A stretch of DNA of 64,000 nt, taken from Chlorops oryzae (taxonomy: Eukaryota > Arthropoda > Insecta > Diptera > Chloropidae). Shown piece by piece: positions 1 through 12,619 of this stretch (its first letter is position 1; every line of letters begins with the position of its first letter). The notes beneath the pieces were generated by a model. It was not told the DNA's origin, did not search any database, and worked only from the letters and a program-made list of their open reading frames with translations. The position numbers and the translations under genes were made by a program. The stretch is from contig CM035807.1 of NCBI GenBank assembly GCA_020466095.1, positions 103,545,502-103,609,501 of the forward strand, given 5' to 3'.

Positions 1-1785
1 TATTTACGAAATATTCTCAATTTAACTTTACTTTAAATGTTACCTTTACGTTTAGTTAATTTCTCGTTTTTTTTTATTTTTATTTTAATTGTAATTAATT
101 GTAAATGTAATTTGTAAAAATGTAAATTTAGATTTTAATTTTAAGTTAGTAAAAGAACAAAATTAAAAAATCAAACAAAAACATTTTCGTTTCTTTATCT
201 GACATTGCATCCCATTTTAATATATATATATATATATAAACACCGCTTAGGGTTTTTGTTGGTTGGTTTGTTTGTTTGTTTATTAATGTGTATGTTAATA
301 GTAAATTTCTTTAATAGTCATTTTTTTTTTCTTCCGTTTGTAATTCCACCTAAACGATAATTGTAATTTAATTTTAAAATTTATTTTAATTTAGGCAAAT
401 AAGATTTTACTTATGTCATCAGGTGTAAATGTTTTATTTCCTTGGGGGGGTTTTTTTTTTCTTCTTTCTTCTTCTTCTTTACAATTAAAAGGGGTTTCTT
501 TAATGATTTTTCTTTTCTTTACGTTTGTTACTGTGTTTTTGTCGCATCGCATTTTTTTTTCTTTTTCGTTTTACTCCTTTTTTTGTTTTTTCTCTTTTTT
601 CTTCCATTAAATTTTTGAAACTTATACCATTATTATGTATGTATGCATATAGATAAGAGTTATACATTTATGTATATATATTTAGGGCATTATCTAATAT
701 ATGTATGCAGTAGTATAATGCATATACATTTTGTTTATGTTTACGTTTTTAAAGTACTACACTTAATTAGATAACTGCTTTCCCTTATCAAACGAACGAA
801 TTAAGAGGAAATCAAACTCTCTAAAAATTAGTTAAAAAAAAAAAAAAAACATTTAAAAAAAAGGCCGAACTATTTTTGAATTTTGCGTTTTTACCCCAGA
901 TAATATAGAATATATAACAAATTTCGTTATCGCCAAGCATATACAATCAATCAATTAATATGTATATACCCTATGCATATATGTATACATATTTATGTAA
1001 CTGTGTACTGTAAATTGTATTGATGTAAAAACTATTTAATTTAAATCACTGCTTTCTGCTGTCTTTGTATACAAGTATAACAGAAATGTCTATCTTTTTT
1101 CTTCGTCTATTCTCATAAATAGTTTACACTTTAGTTGTAACCTTATACTTTTAATGTTGGGACTTGGTGTTATACAAAAATAAAATGTATACAAAAACAT
1201 GTAAAACCTAGAAAGAAGTGTTCATGTGTTTTACGCTAAATAAACGTTTCATATTTCTTTTAAAATTGTGTCTTAACAACAACTGTTATAATATTAATCG
1301 AATGCTAAACGCCGAATGCCTTCTAGCATCTAAATCGAAAAGCCAATTGGAAATCTCTACCATTCACATAAGATACACCACTGTTCAGCCTGTTCGTAAA
1401 TTAATTTAGACTTTTCTAATTTTAAATTTAAAGTTACCTGATTTCATAGTATAACAGTCATTGTTGTTCTAGTTTTAGATTTTCTACATACATAATTAGG
1501 TATTTGTTTAGGGTCATGTTTAAAAAAAAAAAAAAAAAAAAACTTCATATGATGCATTTACCGCTCCCTACATTTGTTAGGTTGTTAATGCTTTGATGAT
1601 TATATAACTTTCTCCGTTAGCCACTATATATATAATGTTATGTGTAGTATATAATTTTCATATAGATATATGTATATAAACATTTATGTGTTTTCGTAAT
1701 AATTATTTCAACAAACGATTAAACTGTTATACGACGACGTTATATCTTATCATAGTTCTTTCGGTATCTACTTTGAAAAAGCACT
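1..1785 (-). other. Hrb27C: Probable Hrb27C 3' UTR and downstream flank
   Basis: AT-rich sequence directly downstream of the Hrb27C stop codon on the minus strand, with no credible coding potential. It contains (TA)n near 222-238, an A18-type run near 1528-1544, T-rich runs, and several minus-strand AATAAA-type signals (for example at 279-284). Drosophila Hrb27C is known for a long 3' UTR, so most of this stretch is probably transcribed. The cleavage site cannot be fixed from sequence alone. Confidence 0.55.
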
Positions 1786-3199
1786 CTACACGGCCTGCGA
1801 AGCGGCGTATGGTGGTTGTGTGGAGCTATCGTTTCCATAGGCAGATCTTGGGCCAGCGCCATAATTTGATGCTCCGCCGTCTTGCTTGGCATAGTTGCTG
1901 TAATCATAATCATAGCCAGAACCGTAACCGCCGTAATCATATTCGGAGCCGGATTTCGAAGCTGAATTGCCTGGTCCGGTGCGCGGCATACCACCGACTG
2001 GACCGGTGGTCGACGGTCCTCCTGCAGCCCAGGTTTGAGCCCTCGAATACATATCAGTTGCAGATCCAGCACCTGGAGCACCAGTTGGCCCAGCTGAATT
2101 TGGTGGAATATTCCATGAATTCCAGCTACCACCGCCCTGATGGACCCGACGGTCCGCCGGTCGATGTTGAATTATACATGTCATAGCCACCATAGCCTTG
2201 CGTTTGTTGTGGCCCTGCATAGTTCGACCATTGCGGTGGTGGTCCTTGTGGTCCTGGCGGTGCACCCCAGCCTTGATATGAGCCAGGTCCGCTATTTCCA
2301 TATCCATAGCCTTGTTGCTGAGGAGATGTTCCCCAACCCTGATAGCCGGGCATCATATTGGGCGCTCCGATTGGCATGTTCAGTGGCGGTCCACCCATTT
2401 GGCCATTATGACTTTGCATCATATTGATTGGAGCGTGATTCGGACCCCAGTGGCTGCATTCGTTGCCAAGTTTTCCATAGCCACCACCAACGCTGCTATT
2501 GTTAGCACTTTGACTGCCAGATCCATCACGCGGTTCGGCCTTTTTAATTTCCACCTGATATATTTTTTTTTTTTAATAAAAAATTTCTCATTAACACACA
2601 AAAGCTTTGTTCATTTTAAGAGCAATCTTCCAACAATGAAAATTGAAATTAAACTTTCATAGAAATCATTGTGATTTAAAAAACCAAACTAATAACTAAC
2701 TCACTTGCTTGCCATTGAGGTTAATATACCGCTCATTGGTGACGTGCTCGACCGACGATTCTTCTTCGAAAGATAGAAAACCGAAGCCACGCGACTTCTT
2801 CTTCTCCTGATCGTACATGATCACCACTTCAGTTACTTTGCCATAACGGCCAAAGAAAGTACGCAAATCGGTTTCCGTAACATTCGATGGTAAGCCTCCA
2901 AGGAATACCTTGAAGCCGCCACCTTTTTTCGGCTTTTGCAAGGTACGTGGATTGCACGGTTTCGGGTCAATGGTGCGTCCATCCAACGTATGCGGTCCGC
3001 TTTGGAGTACGTGATTAACGTTTGCCGGATCAGCGAACGTAACAAAGCCGAAACCACGCGACCGACCGCTCTCGTTGTTCTTCATAACAACACAATCGAT
3101 GATATCGCCGAAACGGCAAAAATAGCGCGACAAGTTCTCTTGCGTTGTCTCCCACGATAGGCCACCAACGAACAGTTTGCCCCTCTCATCTTCCTCCAT
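1786..3199 (-). CDS. Hrb27C: Hrb27C/hrp48, hnRNP A/B-type RNA-binding protein (two exons, frame broken in exon 2)
   Basis: The product is about 420 residues, matching the fly family length. RRM1 has RNP2 KLFVGG at residues 8-13 and RNP1 RGFGFVTF at 48-55. RRM2 has RNP2 KVFLGG at 97-102 and RNP1 RGFGFLSF at 137-144. The tail is rich in Gly, Tyr, Asn, Pro and Ser and ends in a PPYAASQAV-type C-terminus. In Drosophila this protein regulates splicing, mRNA localisation and translation (for example of oskar and Ubx). The ATG at 3199 was chosen because MEEDERGKLFVGG is the family N-terminus; the open frame upstream of it lacks an ATG. Coding exon 1 is 3199-2705 and exon 2 is 2554-1786 (stop at 1786-1788). 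Reading on from exon 2, the frame hits an early stop after PSGPSG. The expected GGGSWNSW continues in another frame, consistent with one extra base in the C run at 2135-2137. This may be an assembly indel or a real lesion. Identity is confident; intactness is not. Confidence 0.96.
2555..2704 (-). other. Hrb27C: Hrb27C intron between the RRM2 exon and the tail exon
   Basis: On the minus strand the donor reads CAA|GTGAGT (exon end 2705). The acceptor reads ATATCAG|GTGGAA (exon start 2554), after a long pyrimidine run. Joining gives GKQ-VEIKKAEPRDG, the continuous RRM2 end expected of the family. Intron length is 150 bp. Confidence 0.93.
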
Positions 3200-3370
3200 G
3201 ATGTTTTGCGGACTCTTAAATTGATACAATTTTAAACCTATCAGTTCACCATTGCACGCTCATATTTTTGAACTCTTTCACTCATTCACGCTTTCATTCA
3301 TTCAGTCATTCATTAACTCACACTTCCATTCATTCCATTCATTTTCAAAGGAATTGGAAATCAACTTACG
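3200..3370 (-). other. Hrb27C: Hrb27C 5' UTR with probable intron donor at 3364-3369
   Basis: On the minus strand GTAAGT occurs at 3369-3364, just upstream of the start codon, and looks like the donor of a 5' UTR intron. The matching acceptor between 3199 and 3260 is not obvious; candidates are TGATAG and TTTAAG. The transcription start is therefore probably at or above 3400. An (ATTC)n-like stretch lies at about 3278-3345. Confidence 0.45.
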
Positions 3371-3670
3371 TTTGGCGTTATTTTGGAAAATTAAAAGTCA
3401 AACGTCTGTTGAAATTTTATTATATTCGTGTTTTTATCACTTTAGAAGTTGTTGTAGTTGTTGTTTTTCTTTAGAGTTGTTGCTGTTGTTTTGTTTTTTT
3501 TTTCTGTTTTTGTTTGTTTTTATCGTCTATTAGGTTATTAACAATAAGTGCCTTTTTGGATACTGCATGGATGGAAAAAGATAAAGAAAAAAAATAGAAC
3601 ACAGAAAATTATGTGATTTTTATATTTTAATTTTTATTAAAAACATTTATTTTATGCATTGAATACAAAG

Positions 3671-3833
3671 AGGCCATTTACACATTGAGACATTTCGATA
3701 ATGAAACACACTTTTTATAGGCTAGGGACGCACGGGGATGTGGTGTGGTAGCGTTTTTCTCTCTACCCCATGCCTTCCTTTGCCATCGAAAATTTGTTTC
3801 ATTATCGAAATGTCTTAACGTGTAAATAGCGTG
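3671..3833. mobile_element. Short inverted-repeat element (MITE-like, about 160 bp)
   Basis: The arms 3673-3706 and 3797-3831 are near-perfect inverted repeats of about 34 bp, built around GACATTTCGATAATGAAACA. They surround a central segment of roughly 90 bp. The layout is that of a foldback MITE. No clear target duplication was found, so the superfamily is not assigned. Confidence 0.7.
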
Positions 3834-6800
3834 AAAACGGTATGAAAAAATATCGATAGAAATATTATCTGCATAACAATTTGTCTTCGGTTTAATAAAT
3901 CGAAAAGCACGACCACGTAACTTTCTAAATATAAATAACGCCGAAGACAACGACCGGATTATTGAGTGAAAGGTTTTAAGAGTATTTATTCATTCCATGC
4001 GGAAGAGAGTGGAAAGTGAGACAGAGAGACTAAAATGCCTTGAAAAACATGCGAACATAATCTTCATAAAAACGGGAAGACAATCTATAGTTGGCTATAT
4101 ACCATGCGTACATATGTACATATATGTCACTTTTCTTCACATTCAGCGATACATTCAACGGAAAACAGGTATTCAAGAGGTATTCTTGTTGTTTGACCAT
4201 AAGCAACATCAGAAAAGCATGGAAAGCGTTCTTGCAAACGAGGAATTCTTATATCGGAATAAATTTAATATAATAAAGAATCGATGGAACTTGTTTCCTC
4301 ACTTTAAGATGGGAATTCTTATAGGTTAAAAGGGAAATCGAAGTTATCGAAATTGAAGTCTTAAAAACGCGTATTATCTATCTTACAGGTTTTTATCAGG
4401 TTTTCAATATGATGTGTTAATATGAGTTCGCGAAAACAACTTTTTTCAAATACAAACTTCAATAGCTTAGTGGCATACATTATAGGCCTATTACTAAATA
4501 TTCGCGATTCTGAAATTTACGGAAATTGGAATTTATTTTCCGAGAAATTCTTCTAAATATTTGAGAATTTATGAATGGGTATTTGACCGATACACATTTT
4601 CCTTACCTATCTATTTAAAAGGAAATTTTAGTCTAGAGTAATTCGGGAATTCGTTCCCAAATATTCAAATGGCTGATTAACAACAAATTTAAAATTGAAA
4701 TAGCATTTTTTTTTAAATATTTCACTTTCAATATCGCAATTTTTTAACTCATTTCCAGCCGTTGCACCTTCAGAGTTCAAAACAGATTATGATAATCTAA
4801 AATACCTTTTTATTAATATATTTAATTATTTTATTTTATATTAAGTAGATTTACAAAATTTTTATTATAATTTATTTTTATTTTTTTTTTTTTTTTTTTT
4901 TTTTTAAAGATATTTTTGTACTTATATTCAATTTCCATCTCAAAAAAGGTGCAAAAATTAATGGCGGGCAACAGGTTTTTGTGAGTTTTTATAGGATTAT
5001 GATTACGTTTTTATAGGATAAGATTATGTCTTCACCTTGAATGGGTTAAGTAAAGAAATTTATGGCAACTTCGTCTATTGCAAGGGCTGTGAGTACATTT
5101 TACACCTGATTACATTATTTTCAAAAATGGAGTCCATAAATTGTCATTCTAATGAGGCTTCGTGCTCCAAATTGCTGTCCTCCGACTCCAGAACCTCCAA
5201 TCCTGTCTATATTTTTGGGTTATTTTCGTGAACGCAATTTCTTTTAATGACATTTTTAAGCAATTTTTTTATTTGAAGATTGACTGAAATCTGAAGGAAT
5301 ATTTTCTTGGAGTAAAAATCATCTAAAAGATTAGCGTGATTCTTCGCTCTCTAACTTTCTAGTTTATTTTTTAAACAATCATCATGTACTAATCTTAATT
5401 GCTTTACATTAAAATTTAACATCCCATAAAGTACCAAGTAGACAAGCCGATTTCAATTTATGAATCCCTTTTAAATGAAATATTTGAACCAAACGTTTTC
5501 GAATTAACGAGAAATTGATAAATTCTTAAAGGCGCGGGAAAAAATGAACAAAAGCGCCCAATGTAAAACCATCACATCTGGCAACCCCATCACACCATCC
5601 AATTTCACTCATTCTACAAAAACAAAATGGAAGTCAGCAAGAAAAAAGAAAGAAAAAAAAAAAAAACGAAATGATACCGCTTATTTGACGGAAATATTGA
5701 CGTATTGGACCGGTGAATTCCCCGACTTGCTGCGCATTTTATATTTCAGACCCACTAGACATTTCAAATTCAAAAACTTTTGAATTTAATTACTTTTTAC
5801 GTTTGTTCCAATAATTTCTATTATCTACACAACCAGTAAACGTATGTATACGCATTGGCAAAAGCGTGTAGAAGCCCCTAAGTTTATACGCATATGTGTG
5901 TGTTTGTTTGTGTTGGTGGTAATGAGTGTGAAATGTTATACACACATTTATGTGTATAATTTGAATAAATTTCTTTAAATTACACGCGTTTTTTACCAAT
6001 GCATTGTTAAACAAAGAAATTCCCTTTGTTTCCGGACAAGAAATTGCGTCGAAAATTAACGCTAATGAGCCGACACATGGCAGCGTATTTGTCAGCTTCG
6101 GAAATTTTTGAGCGCTCGTGTGTGCGTTCGCCGATCACCATTTTAAAAAATACAAAAGCAAAATTGAATAATGCCATCATGGCATACTTTTTCGAAAGGA
6201 AAATTCATTTTTACAATTTTTTCAATATATGTTTTTATTCTCACCGCTTTTGCCAAGTGTTGATCCAAAGTTTTTCAAATTTCGCACTGCAATTTCACTA
6301 AATTTAAGTTTTTTCCTTAAACTAGCTTAAAGTAATTGTATGATTTGATGCATACGGTAATAACCTAACTTAACTTCTGCCACGCGAAAGCCTATACCAG
6401 TAGGAATTAGAGTTGTAACAGACGATACATAATCATTACCAAGTAACGGGTGAGCCATTGAGTACCGAGTAACGAAGCGTTACACACGAATGCATTTCGT
6501 TAATCGTATTTTTTTTTGTTGTATGCAATTTTTCAGCCTAGTCGAGACGTGCGAAGAAAAGAGACGGTTTTTTGTTGAATGTTTCGGAACAATCTGTGCT
6601 TCTTTTTCTTTCTAATACATTCAAACAGGATGTTTTCGAAAATTGGGAGAAGTTCAAAATTGGGAGAAGAGCATTAAAGCACAGGGTTGCATCCGGATTT
6701 CCGGTTTTACTCGTAACAGATGTGAACATGTCAATTTTTTTTACATGCTAAATGCCAGAACAGCTGATTCCCTCTTATTTTTCAGAGTAAGAACCCTTAT

Positions 6801-7660
6801 TCAATATGCAAGTAAATCTTTCAATTTAATAATTATTCAACTGTATTTTTACATAAAATTAAATAATTAGTATGTTGATAAAATACTTATTTTTAGCTAG
6901 AAGATAAATTTTAAAAATAATTTCGTATACATTAGTCAGAATTAAGAATGTTTTTTACACTGAGTGAGTTAAAGCTGTCCTGTTTTAACAATACCACGAG
7001 TGCGAAAAACTGAGTTTCGACACGAGTGCCGAACAATATTATTATGTTCGAATAAGATTTCAAATTGATTTTAACACTAAATTTAAGAAAAGTATTTTTT
7101 TTGTTTGTATTGTAGAAAATTTTTATATTTATATTTGACAGATTCATAATTTGAAATTCTTTATTATACAACTTCGTAGTATGAACATATGCGTTATTTT
7201 TGCCATTGTATTTATTTTGAAATGTGCATTTTGAAACTTTATTATTCACATTTCTTGATTTTCATGAAATGCTGCGTTTTGAAATTTAATTATTGCAGTA
7301 TTGAAATTCATATATAAACTGGTAGTATGCCATGCTTTTTGTTAATGTTCATTAAATAATTTTTTATACTTTGCTCAAATTTTATTGTCAAAATGCAGAA
7401 TATGCTAATTCATTATGTATTATTATAAATTCTAAAACTTATTAGATCTAAATATTTCATAAATATGCTATTTATAATAAATGAATAATACTTAGTATTT
7501 GTGAGAATTAAAAAGAATTTTAGAAGGCTTTGAATTATTTCAATCAATGAAGTTTCCGTTCAGAGTTTGTTGTTTTACTAATCCTTCGCTTCATAATAAA
7601 AAAACCTATTTTTGCTTCAGATGACCTTATTTAATAAGAATTTGGCATAAATTAGCTGAC
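3834..7660. other. Intergenic spacer between divergent Hrb27C and bun
   Basis: No credible gene was seen. Open frames here are short, of biased composition and resemble nothing known. A diverged relative of the 11581 CCCGATTCTGAA-type element is recognisable at about 4495-4670 (shared pieces include ATGGGTATTTGACC and GGGAATTCGTTC). A long T run lies at 4868-4903. Confidence 0.5.
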
Positions 7661-7664
7661 AAAC

Positions 7665-7785
7665 TAACCCCCTAATTCATAATCAAATTTTAACTTGAAA
7701 ACATTGTTTAAATTCAGTTTTTGTACGAAAATTTGACATTTAAACAATGTTTTAAATTAAAAATTTGATTATGAATAAGGGGTTA
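7665..7785. mobile_element. Foldback MITE with about 50-bp terminal inverted repeats
   Basis: The left arm begins CCCCCTAATTCATAATCAAA at 7668. The right arm ends in its complement, GATTATGAATAAGGGG, at 7782. Inverted similarity extends about 50 bp into each side, leaving almost no spacer. The element is flanked by TAA (7665-7667) and TTA (7783-7785). A three-base T/A-type site would suit a PIF/Harbinger-like element, but these flanks could also be part of the inverted repeat. Confidence 0.8.
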
Positions 7786-8207
7786 TTTATAAAAATTTTT
7801 GACTTATACCACTTTCAAAATCAAGGGCTCATATGTTATATTTCGGCTTAAATGCATATTAGCGACCTCTAAACGTCAATCAAAAAATATTAAATCATGC
7901 TAAATTTTTTTCTTTTAACTAATATTCCGTTTTAGGCCCCACCATCTTCGAAATTCAAGACTTGTTTTGACGTCTGAAACGTAACGAGAACGTTTAAACA
8001 CAAAATTTGTTAATATGTTGGCAATTCGTTTTTCACCACACCATATGAGCAATAACATCAAATCGCCATTTACCAAATACACAGACCAAACGTATTTTGC
8101 TCAACACATTTTCTGAATTCGCCCGACATAAGTTCGCATTAGAAGCCATTGGGAGCCAAAACAATCGATATTCGCAGAAACTTCGATGGCGATACAGTTT
8201 TCCGTCG

Positions 8208-8257
8208 TATCGATAGTGACATCGATAGTTTTGCAGCTCTAGTATTTCGTTTCAGTT
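8208..8257 (+). promoter_or_regulatory. bun: bun distal promoter: DRE pair, motif 7 and Inr-like element
   Basis: A perfect DRE (TATCGATA) lies at 8208-8215 and a second ATCGATAG at 8221-8228. CAGCTCTA at 8234-8241 fits the Drosophila core-promoter motif 7 (CAKCNCTR). It is followed by AGTATTTCG, which resembles motif 6, and TCAGTT at 8252-8257 (Inr-like). DRE combined with motifs 6 and 7 is a known housekeeping-type core-promoter combination in flies. A TSS near 8254 is inferred. Confidence 0.65.
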
Positions 8258-8626
8258 TTCAGCTCATGTCGATTGTCGTCGTTTGGTGAAAAGCAAAAAA
8301 CGAATAACTTAGAATAAATTTGTTTCACAAAGTGAAAAAGCATATTTTCCAATTTTCCCATTCGGTTTTCTTGAAGTCAACATATTCAAGTGATAAAAAA
8401 TCAACGAGAAAATTAAAAAGTAAAGTGTTTCGAAAGCAAAAGCAAAAGAAAAATATATATTTTGAGTGAGTGAGTGTTGTTGTTGTTTTTGCAAGAAAAC
8501 AGCATATTCTATAAAAAAAAAAGTACTCGCGAACATCAGACATGTTCTGATCGAACATCCAAGTCGGAGAAAGAACGTCTTTGGTTTGTGTTTTCGATAT
8601 TCGTATGCGACTTGACTTCTTTTGGG
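8254..8626 (+). other. bun: Probable noncoding first exon of bun
   Basis: The exon starts at the inferred TSS. It ends at a strong donor (GGG|GTGAGT, exon end 8626). No long reading frame lies inside. The matching acceptor is the strong one at 12618-12619. Exon extent is inferred from promoter and donor signals only. Confidence 0.5.
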
Positions 8627-11580
8627 GTGAGTCTGTGGAAAGGGTGGGAAGCCTATGACTAAGTTTCTTTTAAAAATTTGCTTCGTGTAATTGGGTTTTC
8701 CGGTTTGTGTTCCTTATTTTCGGCTACTGCTAGGACGTTTGTGTACTTGAGTCTTCGGGAAAAATAATGCTTGCTGCATAACCAACGCTTTGATACTTCG
8801 GTAAAGTTTGATGTTCGCTCAGAACGGTTTGATGTTCGGCACTTCGAGTGAAATTTCTTTCAAGTTGAGTTTAAGTCAACACACACACACACAACACACG
8901 CATGTTGGTTTGTTTCAGATTCAGTTCCATTATTTGCTTATTTGCACCTCGTTTAAATGCGTTTCCCGTTTAAGTGAGTAGAAATTTCGGCTTTGAAAAG
9001 ATCCAATTAAATATGTACTCTTCGGGCAAATGAATTCCTCATTCGAGTGCGTATTTTTGTGTGATTAAACTCAGAGAAATGTATTTGAGCAAAAAATTAC
9101 GCCACAGATTTGTTTGTATTTTGTTTATTTTTTTTACTCTCTTCTTATTTCTATTTTGTTTCGTTCGTTTTAAATCCTTTCAATTGAGCAGCCAGCAGAC
9201 GAGTTTCGGCTTAAATCGATAAACATCTTCATTCATTCGGTAGTTTCGTTTATGCAATAAAGTTAGAAAAAAAAACTACCATTGATTTGATTTTCTCAAA
9301 CATTTCTCTCGCTCTTGCGCATTTTATTGTTTATTCTCCGAAATTCGAGATCATAATTTACAAAACACTTTCCGCTACAAATTCGTGTTTCTCTTGTTTC
9401 GCTACAATCTATCGAAATTGTCTCGTATGGCTTGGGTCAATTTAAAGACTTAAGTATTCCACTTTAAGGACGAAACTAGGTTCTCTGGCTTAGAAAATGG
9501 TTCAGTAAAAAAAATCGAATTTTTTAGCCGGCTTTGGCCACATGCTGCTTGTCAAAATATTCAGCTCGCCCGATTATAATTTTCATATAATTTTCGCAAT
9601 TGTCTCTCAATTGTGCGAGACCACATTCACACATTCGGTTTGATCACTTGAGCTCTTGAAACGTGTCAACACACACGCACACACCGTCAATTTTAAATAT
9701 TTGTATAATTTGGCAATGATTTTGCACGGAAGCGGGAAAAGAAAAAAATAAAAATACAAATAGAAGTAAAAATAAAAGAATAATTTGCCACAGAATTTTA
9801 AACGCGAATATTACTGAAAAGTAACAAAAAAAAAAAAAATAAGAAAGAAGAGATAAATAAATAAAAAGGTGAAACAAGAGTATGGAATGCAACGTAGTGA
9901 AGGAAATGATTTCAGAAGAAAGTCATAAAGAAGATAATGGAAAAGGAAATGCGTGCTTGGCAACAAAATGCAGACAAATAATATATGCACGGCAAGTTCT
10001 ATCGGATTTTCATGAACATAAACGCTTCTTCCAGTGAAGACTACATTGATTCGGTCACGTCGTTTCGCCATTCGCCATCCGGCAGTCGGCAGTCGGCATT
10101 CCGAATTTCTCGCTAAGACAACAATATGGCGAGTTTATTGCGAAATTTACTTATTTCCCTCAAATGAAACAAAACAAAAACGTCTTTTCTTTGGAAAATG
10201 TGAAAGCTGCAGAGCAGAAAACCGGCTGGCGAATTTGAGACCGTTCTAAGGCGATCGTAGTAGATACAAGTCTCCCCAAATCGTGGCAGTTTCTATTCGT
10301 TTCTACAGTCCGAGAACTACATATTCAAATTGACGAAGCTTTACTGTTTGAAAATATTTCCGATTTATTTAATTCGTTCAACTGAACTTTGTACTCTGCT
10401 TTGGCTGCAAACGAAATCCTCTCAGTTTTTTTTTTCCGGAATTCTTTTAGATAGAAGAGAGAAGTAGGTGTATTCTAAAAGAATCCACTCTCATTTCTTT
10501 GCACTTTGATATTTAATTTTTAAACTGTTACGCGTGCACGAAAATATGCATTCATTAATCACAACAAAACCAACAATAACAATAATAACAACAACACGAC
10601 AACAGTTACTGTTATCGCTCAACTCTTCTGACTCATTTCCGAGTATTCCGAGTGTTTTCCACAGTTTTTCATTTGACTTTCAACTTTTCATTTTTGCGTT
10701 TTCTCATTTCAAAATCGATTCTTTGAATGAATTTAAAACGAACTTCTTAAAAATTTTGCCAATTTCCATTTTGCCCTTTGTTTGCTTCGGCTTTCTTTCT
10801 AGCTTGGAGTCGATTTATTGCCACTCAAACCCGAAGACTATAAGGCTAGTCATAAAAAATTCCAATCCATTCAGTCAGTGGCCTCTACCAGTTTTTTTAT
10901 TGCAAATTTTTTTGCTTTTTTTTTTTTTTTTGCTTTCATCCTCTTTTTTTTTTTTGGCTAAAATTGTTGTTTTTGTTTGTTCGGCGTTTTGCGATTATTT
11001 GTCTTTTATGTTTTGCCACCGATCATTACACGTTCGTCTGCGGTAAATCTTCTTACGCTTTCGTTATCTTCCGACCTTCGAAGACTTCAACCGATTATGA
11101 CGGCGCGTGGCTTGTTCAGAGGATCCTGAAATTTCATAGGAATTTTCCAATTCCATATCGTTGTAATGATCGCTCGATAATGTTGCACCTTTCCAGATTA
11201 TTCTATAAATACACCTTCTTTTTCGACTTGAAATTTGACATTGATAAAAACTCTTATCAACCTTCAATAATTTCTAATCATTACCATTTGATAAAAAAAA
11301 AACATTTAAATTTTTTTTATAAATATCACTTCCTCGTATTGATCTTTTGAATTTGAAGTTCCTAGACATAGGGTTATGTTCATTTTTTTTTTTTACCGTG
11401 TTTTCAATCAAATACAGAACGTGGTACTGGTTAACGTTTGCTTAATAATTTTGTAATCATTTAGAAAAGTCTGCAGATCATTTTAGAAGTTACACAGTTT
11501 GAATGGGAATCTAGGACAATTGAGCGAAAGATGATGATTTCTTGGTGGTGTCTGTTGATCTTGGCAACTGAAAATATTTT

Positions 11581-11812
11581 CAGCCCGATTCTGAATATTC
11601 CTGGAGAACAAATACCCGGGTAATTTACTTTTCTCGAGAGTAAACTCTTCTTCTTTTTCAAATATTTGGGGAATAAATTTGATGGGGAATGGGTATTTGA
11701 CCCATACCCATAATATACCTTTCCCTATATATTTAAAAAAAGGAGAATTTCAGTCTCAAGAAAAGTAAATTCCCCGGGAATTCGTTCTCCGGGAATATTC
11801 AGAATCGGGCTG
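11581..11812. mobile_element. Inverted-repeat MITE (CAGCCCGATTCTG ends)
   Basis: The left end begins CAGCCCGATTCTGAATATTC at 11581, and the right end finishes with its complement at 11812. Inverted similarity continues inward past GGAGAAC and CCCGGG for about 55-60 bp. A second, diverged right end (ATATTCAGAATCGGACTG) lies at 11858-11875, suggesting a decayed tandem or nested copy. Relatives occur at 4495-4670 and 18015-18225. No clean target duplication was seen. Confidence 0.75.
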
Positions 11813-12101
11813 ATAGATAGAGTGACGAAAATCGTGAAAAGTAAATATTCCCCGATAATATTCAGAATCGGACTGTTTCACTCCAATCGATAACACTTAA
11901 CCCTCTTTTCCCACCCTAGAAAAATCAGTAGTACTTCAGATTCGCTATACCAACAGGTATATCATACAATTATAAGTATATTAAAATCTGCCCACCCACC
12001 CAAGAAAAAATCCCTAGCTACGACCATGGCAGTCCTGTGTCGAAAAATCGAGTTTTTCGTATTATAAAGTGCTTCCTAGGACCACCTACATAACGGTATG
12101 T

Positions 12102-12175
12102 GATTGTTTTTCCTTTTCCAACGAAAGGTAATTCAATTCAAAATTTTTTCCCCGGGAAAGGGAAAACAATCAGAT
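12102..12175. repeat. Short inverted repeat
   Basis: GATTGTTTTTCCTTTTCC at about 12106 pairs with GGGAAAGGGAAAACAATC near 12155-12172, giving a hairpin-capable stretch of about 70 bp in bun intron 1. It is probably a small MITE remnant. Confidence 0.5.
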
Positions 12176-12619
12176 TCCCGATAAAGTCTGAAATTTTCTA
12201 CAAAAGAGTACCTTGTAATTGGTCAAATTACATATCTAATGATAAGTAAATAGCTCAGGAAGTGTATTTCGGGAAGCCGGGAATAGCCGAGAATATAAAA
12301 GAGAAAAAATACACGATTTTGAAGAAATATAGAGTTTTTTTATTGTAAAGAATTATCGGAGATTTCCTACTTGTGTGATTTGAATCACAAAATCAAGTCG
12401 ATTTCCTGACAGTTCAAATCGCTACCGATTTTTAATTTTGACATTTATCTAAACAGGAGGTCCCGGATTAGACAGGGGCCGAATTGCCGGGAATTCTCCG
12501 TTCTATTAAATCGATTTTGTCATTATTTTCTCCTAAATGGAGCGTAGAGCCTTTTTTTTTTTAAATATCCGATAACTAATTTATTAATTTCCCTCTCTCT
12601 TTCTCTCTCTCTTTTACAG

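Larger units (their letters stand above)
8627..12619 (+). other. bun: bun intron 1
   Basis: Runs from the GTGAGT donor at 8627 to an acceptor with a long pyrimidine tract (CTCTCTCTTTTACAG, AG at 12618-12619). The content is AT-rich and non-coding, with a (CA)n run at about 8880-8895, T-rich runs near 10910-10960, and the inverted-repeat elements at 11581-11875 and 12102-12175. Upstream of those elements I see nothing gene-like. Confidence 0.5.

Noticed and set aside
3200..3229. N-terminal extension of Hrb27C upstream of MEEDERG
   Set aside because: It starts at TTG, and the family N-terminus is MEEDERGKLFVGG.
10534..11046. 170-codon Phe/Ser-rich frame in bun intron 1
   Set aside because: Composition follows T-rich DNA; no domain and no splice sites.
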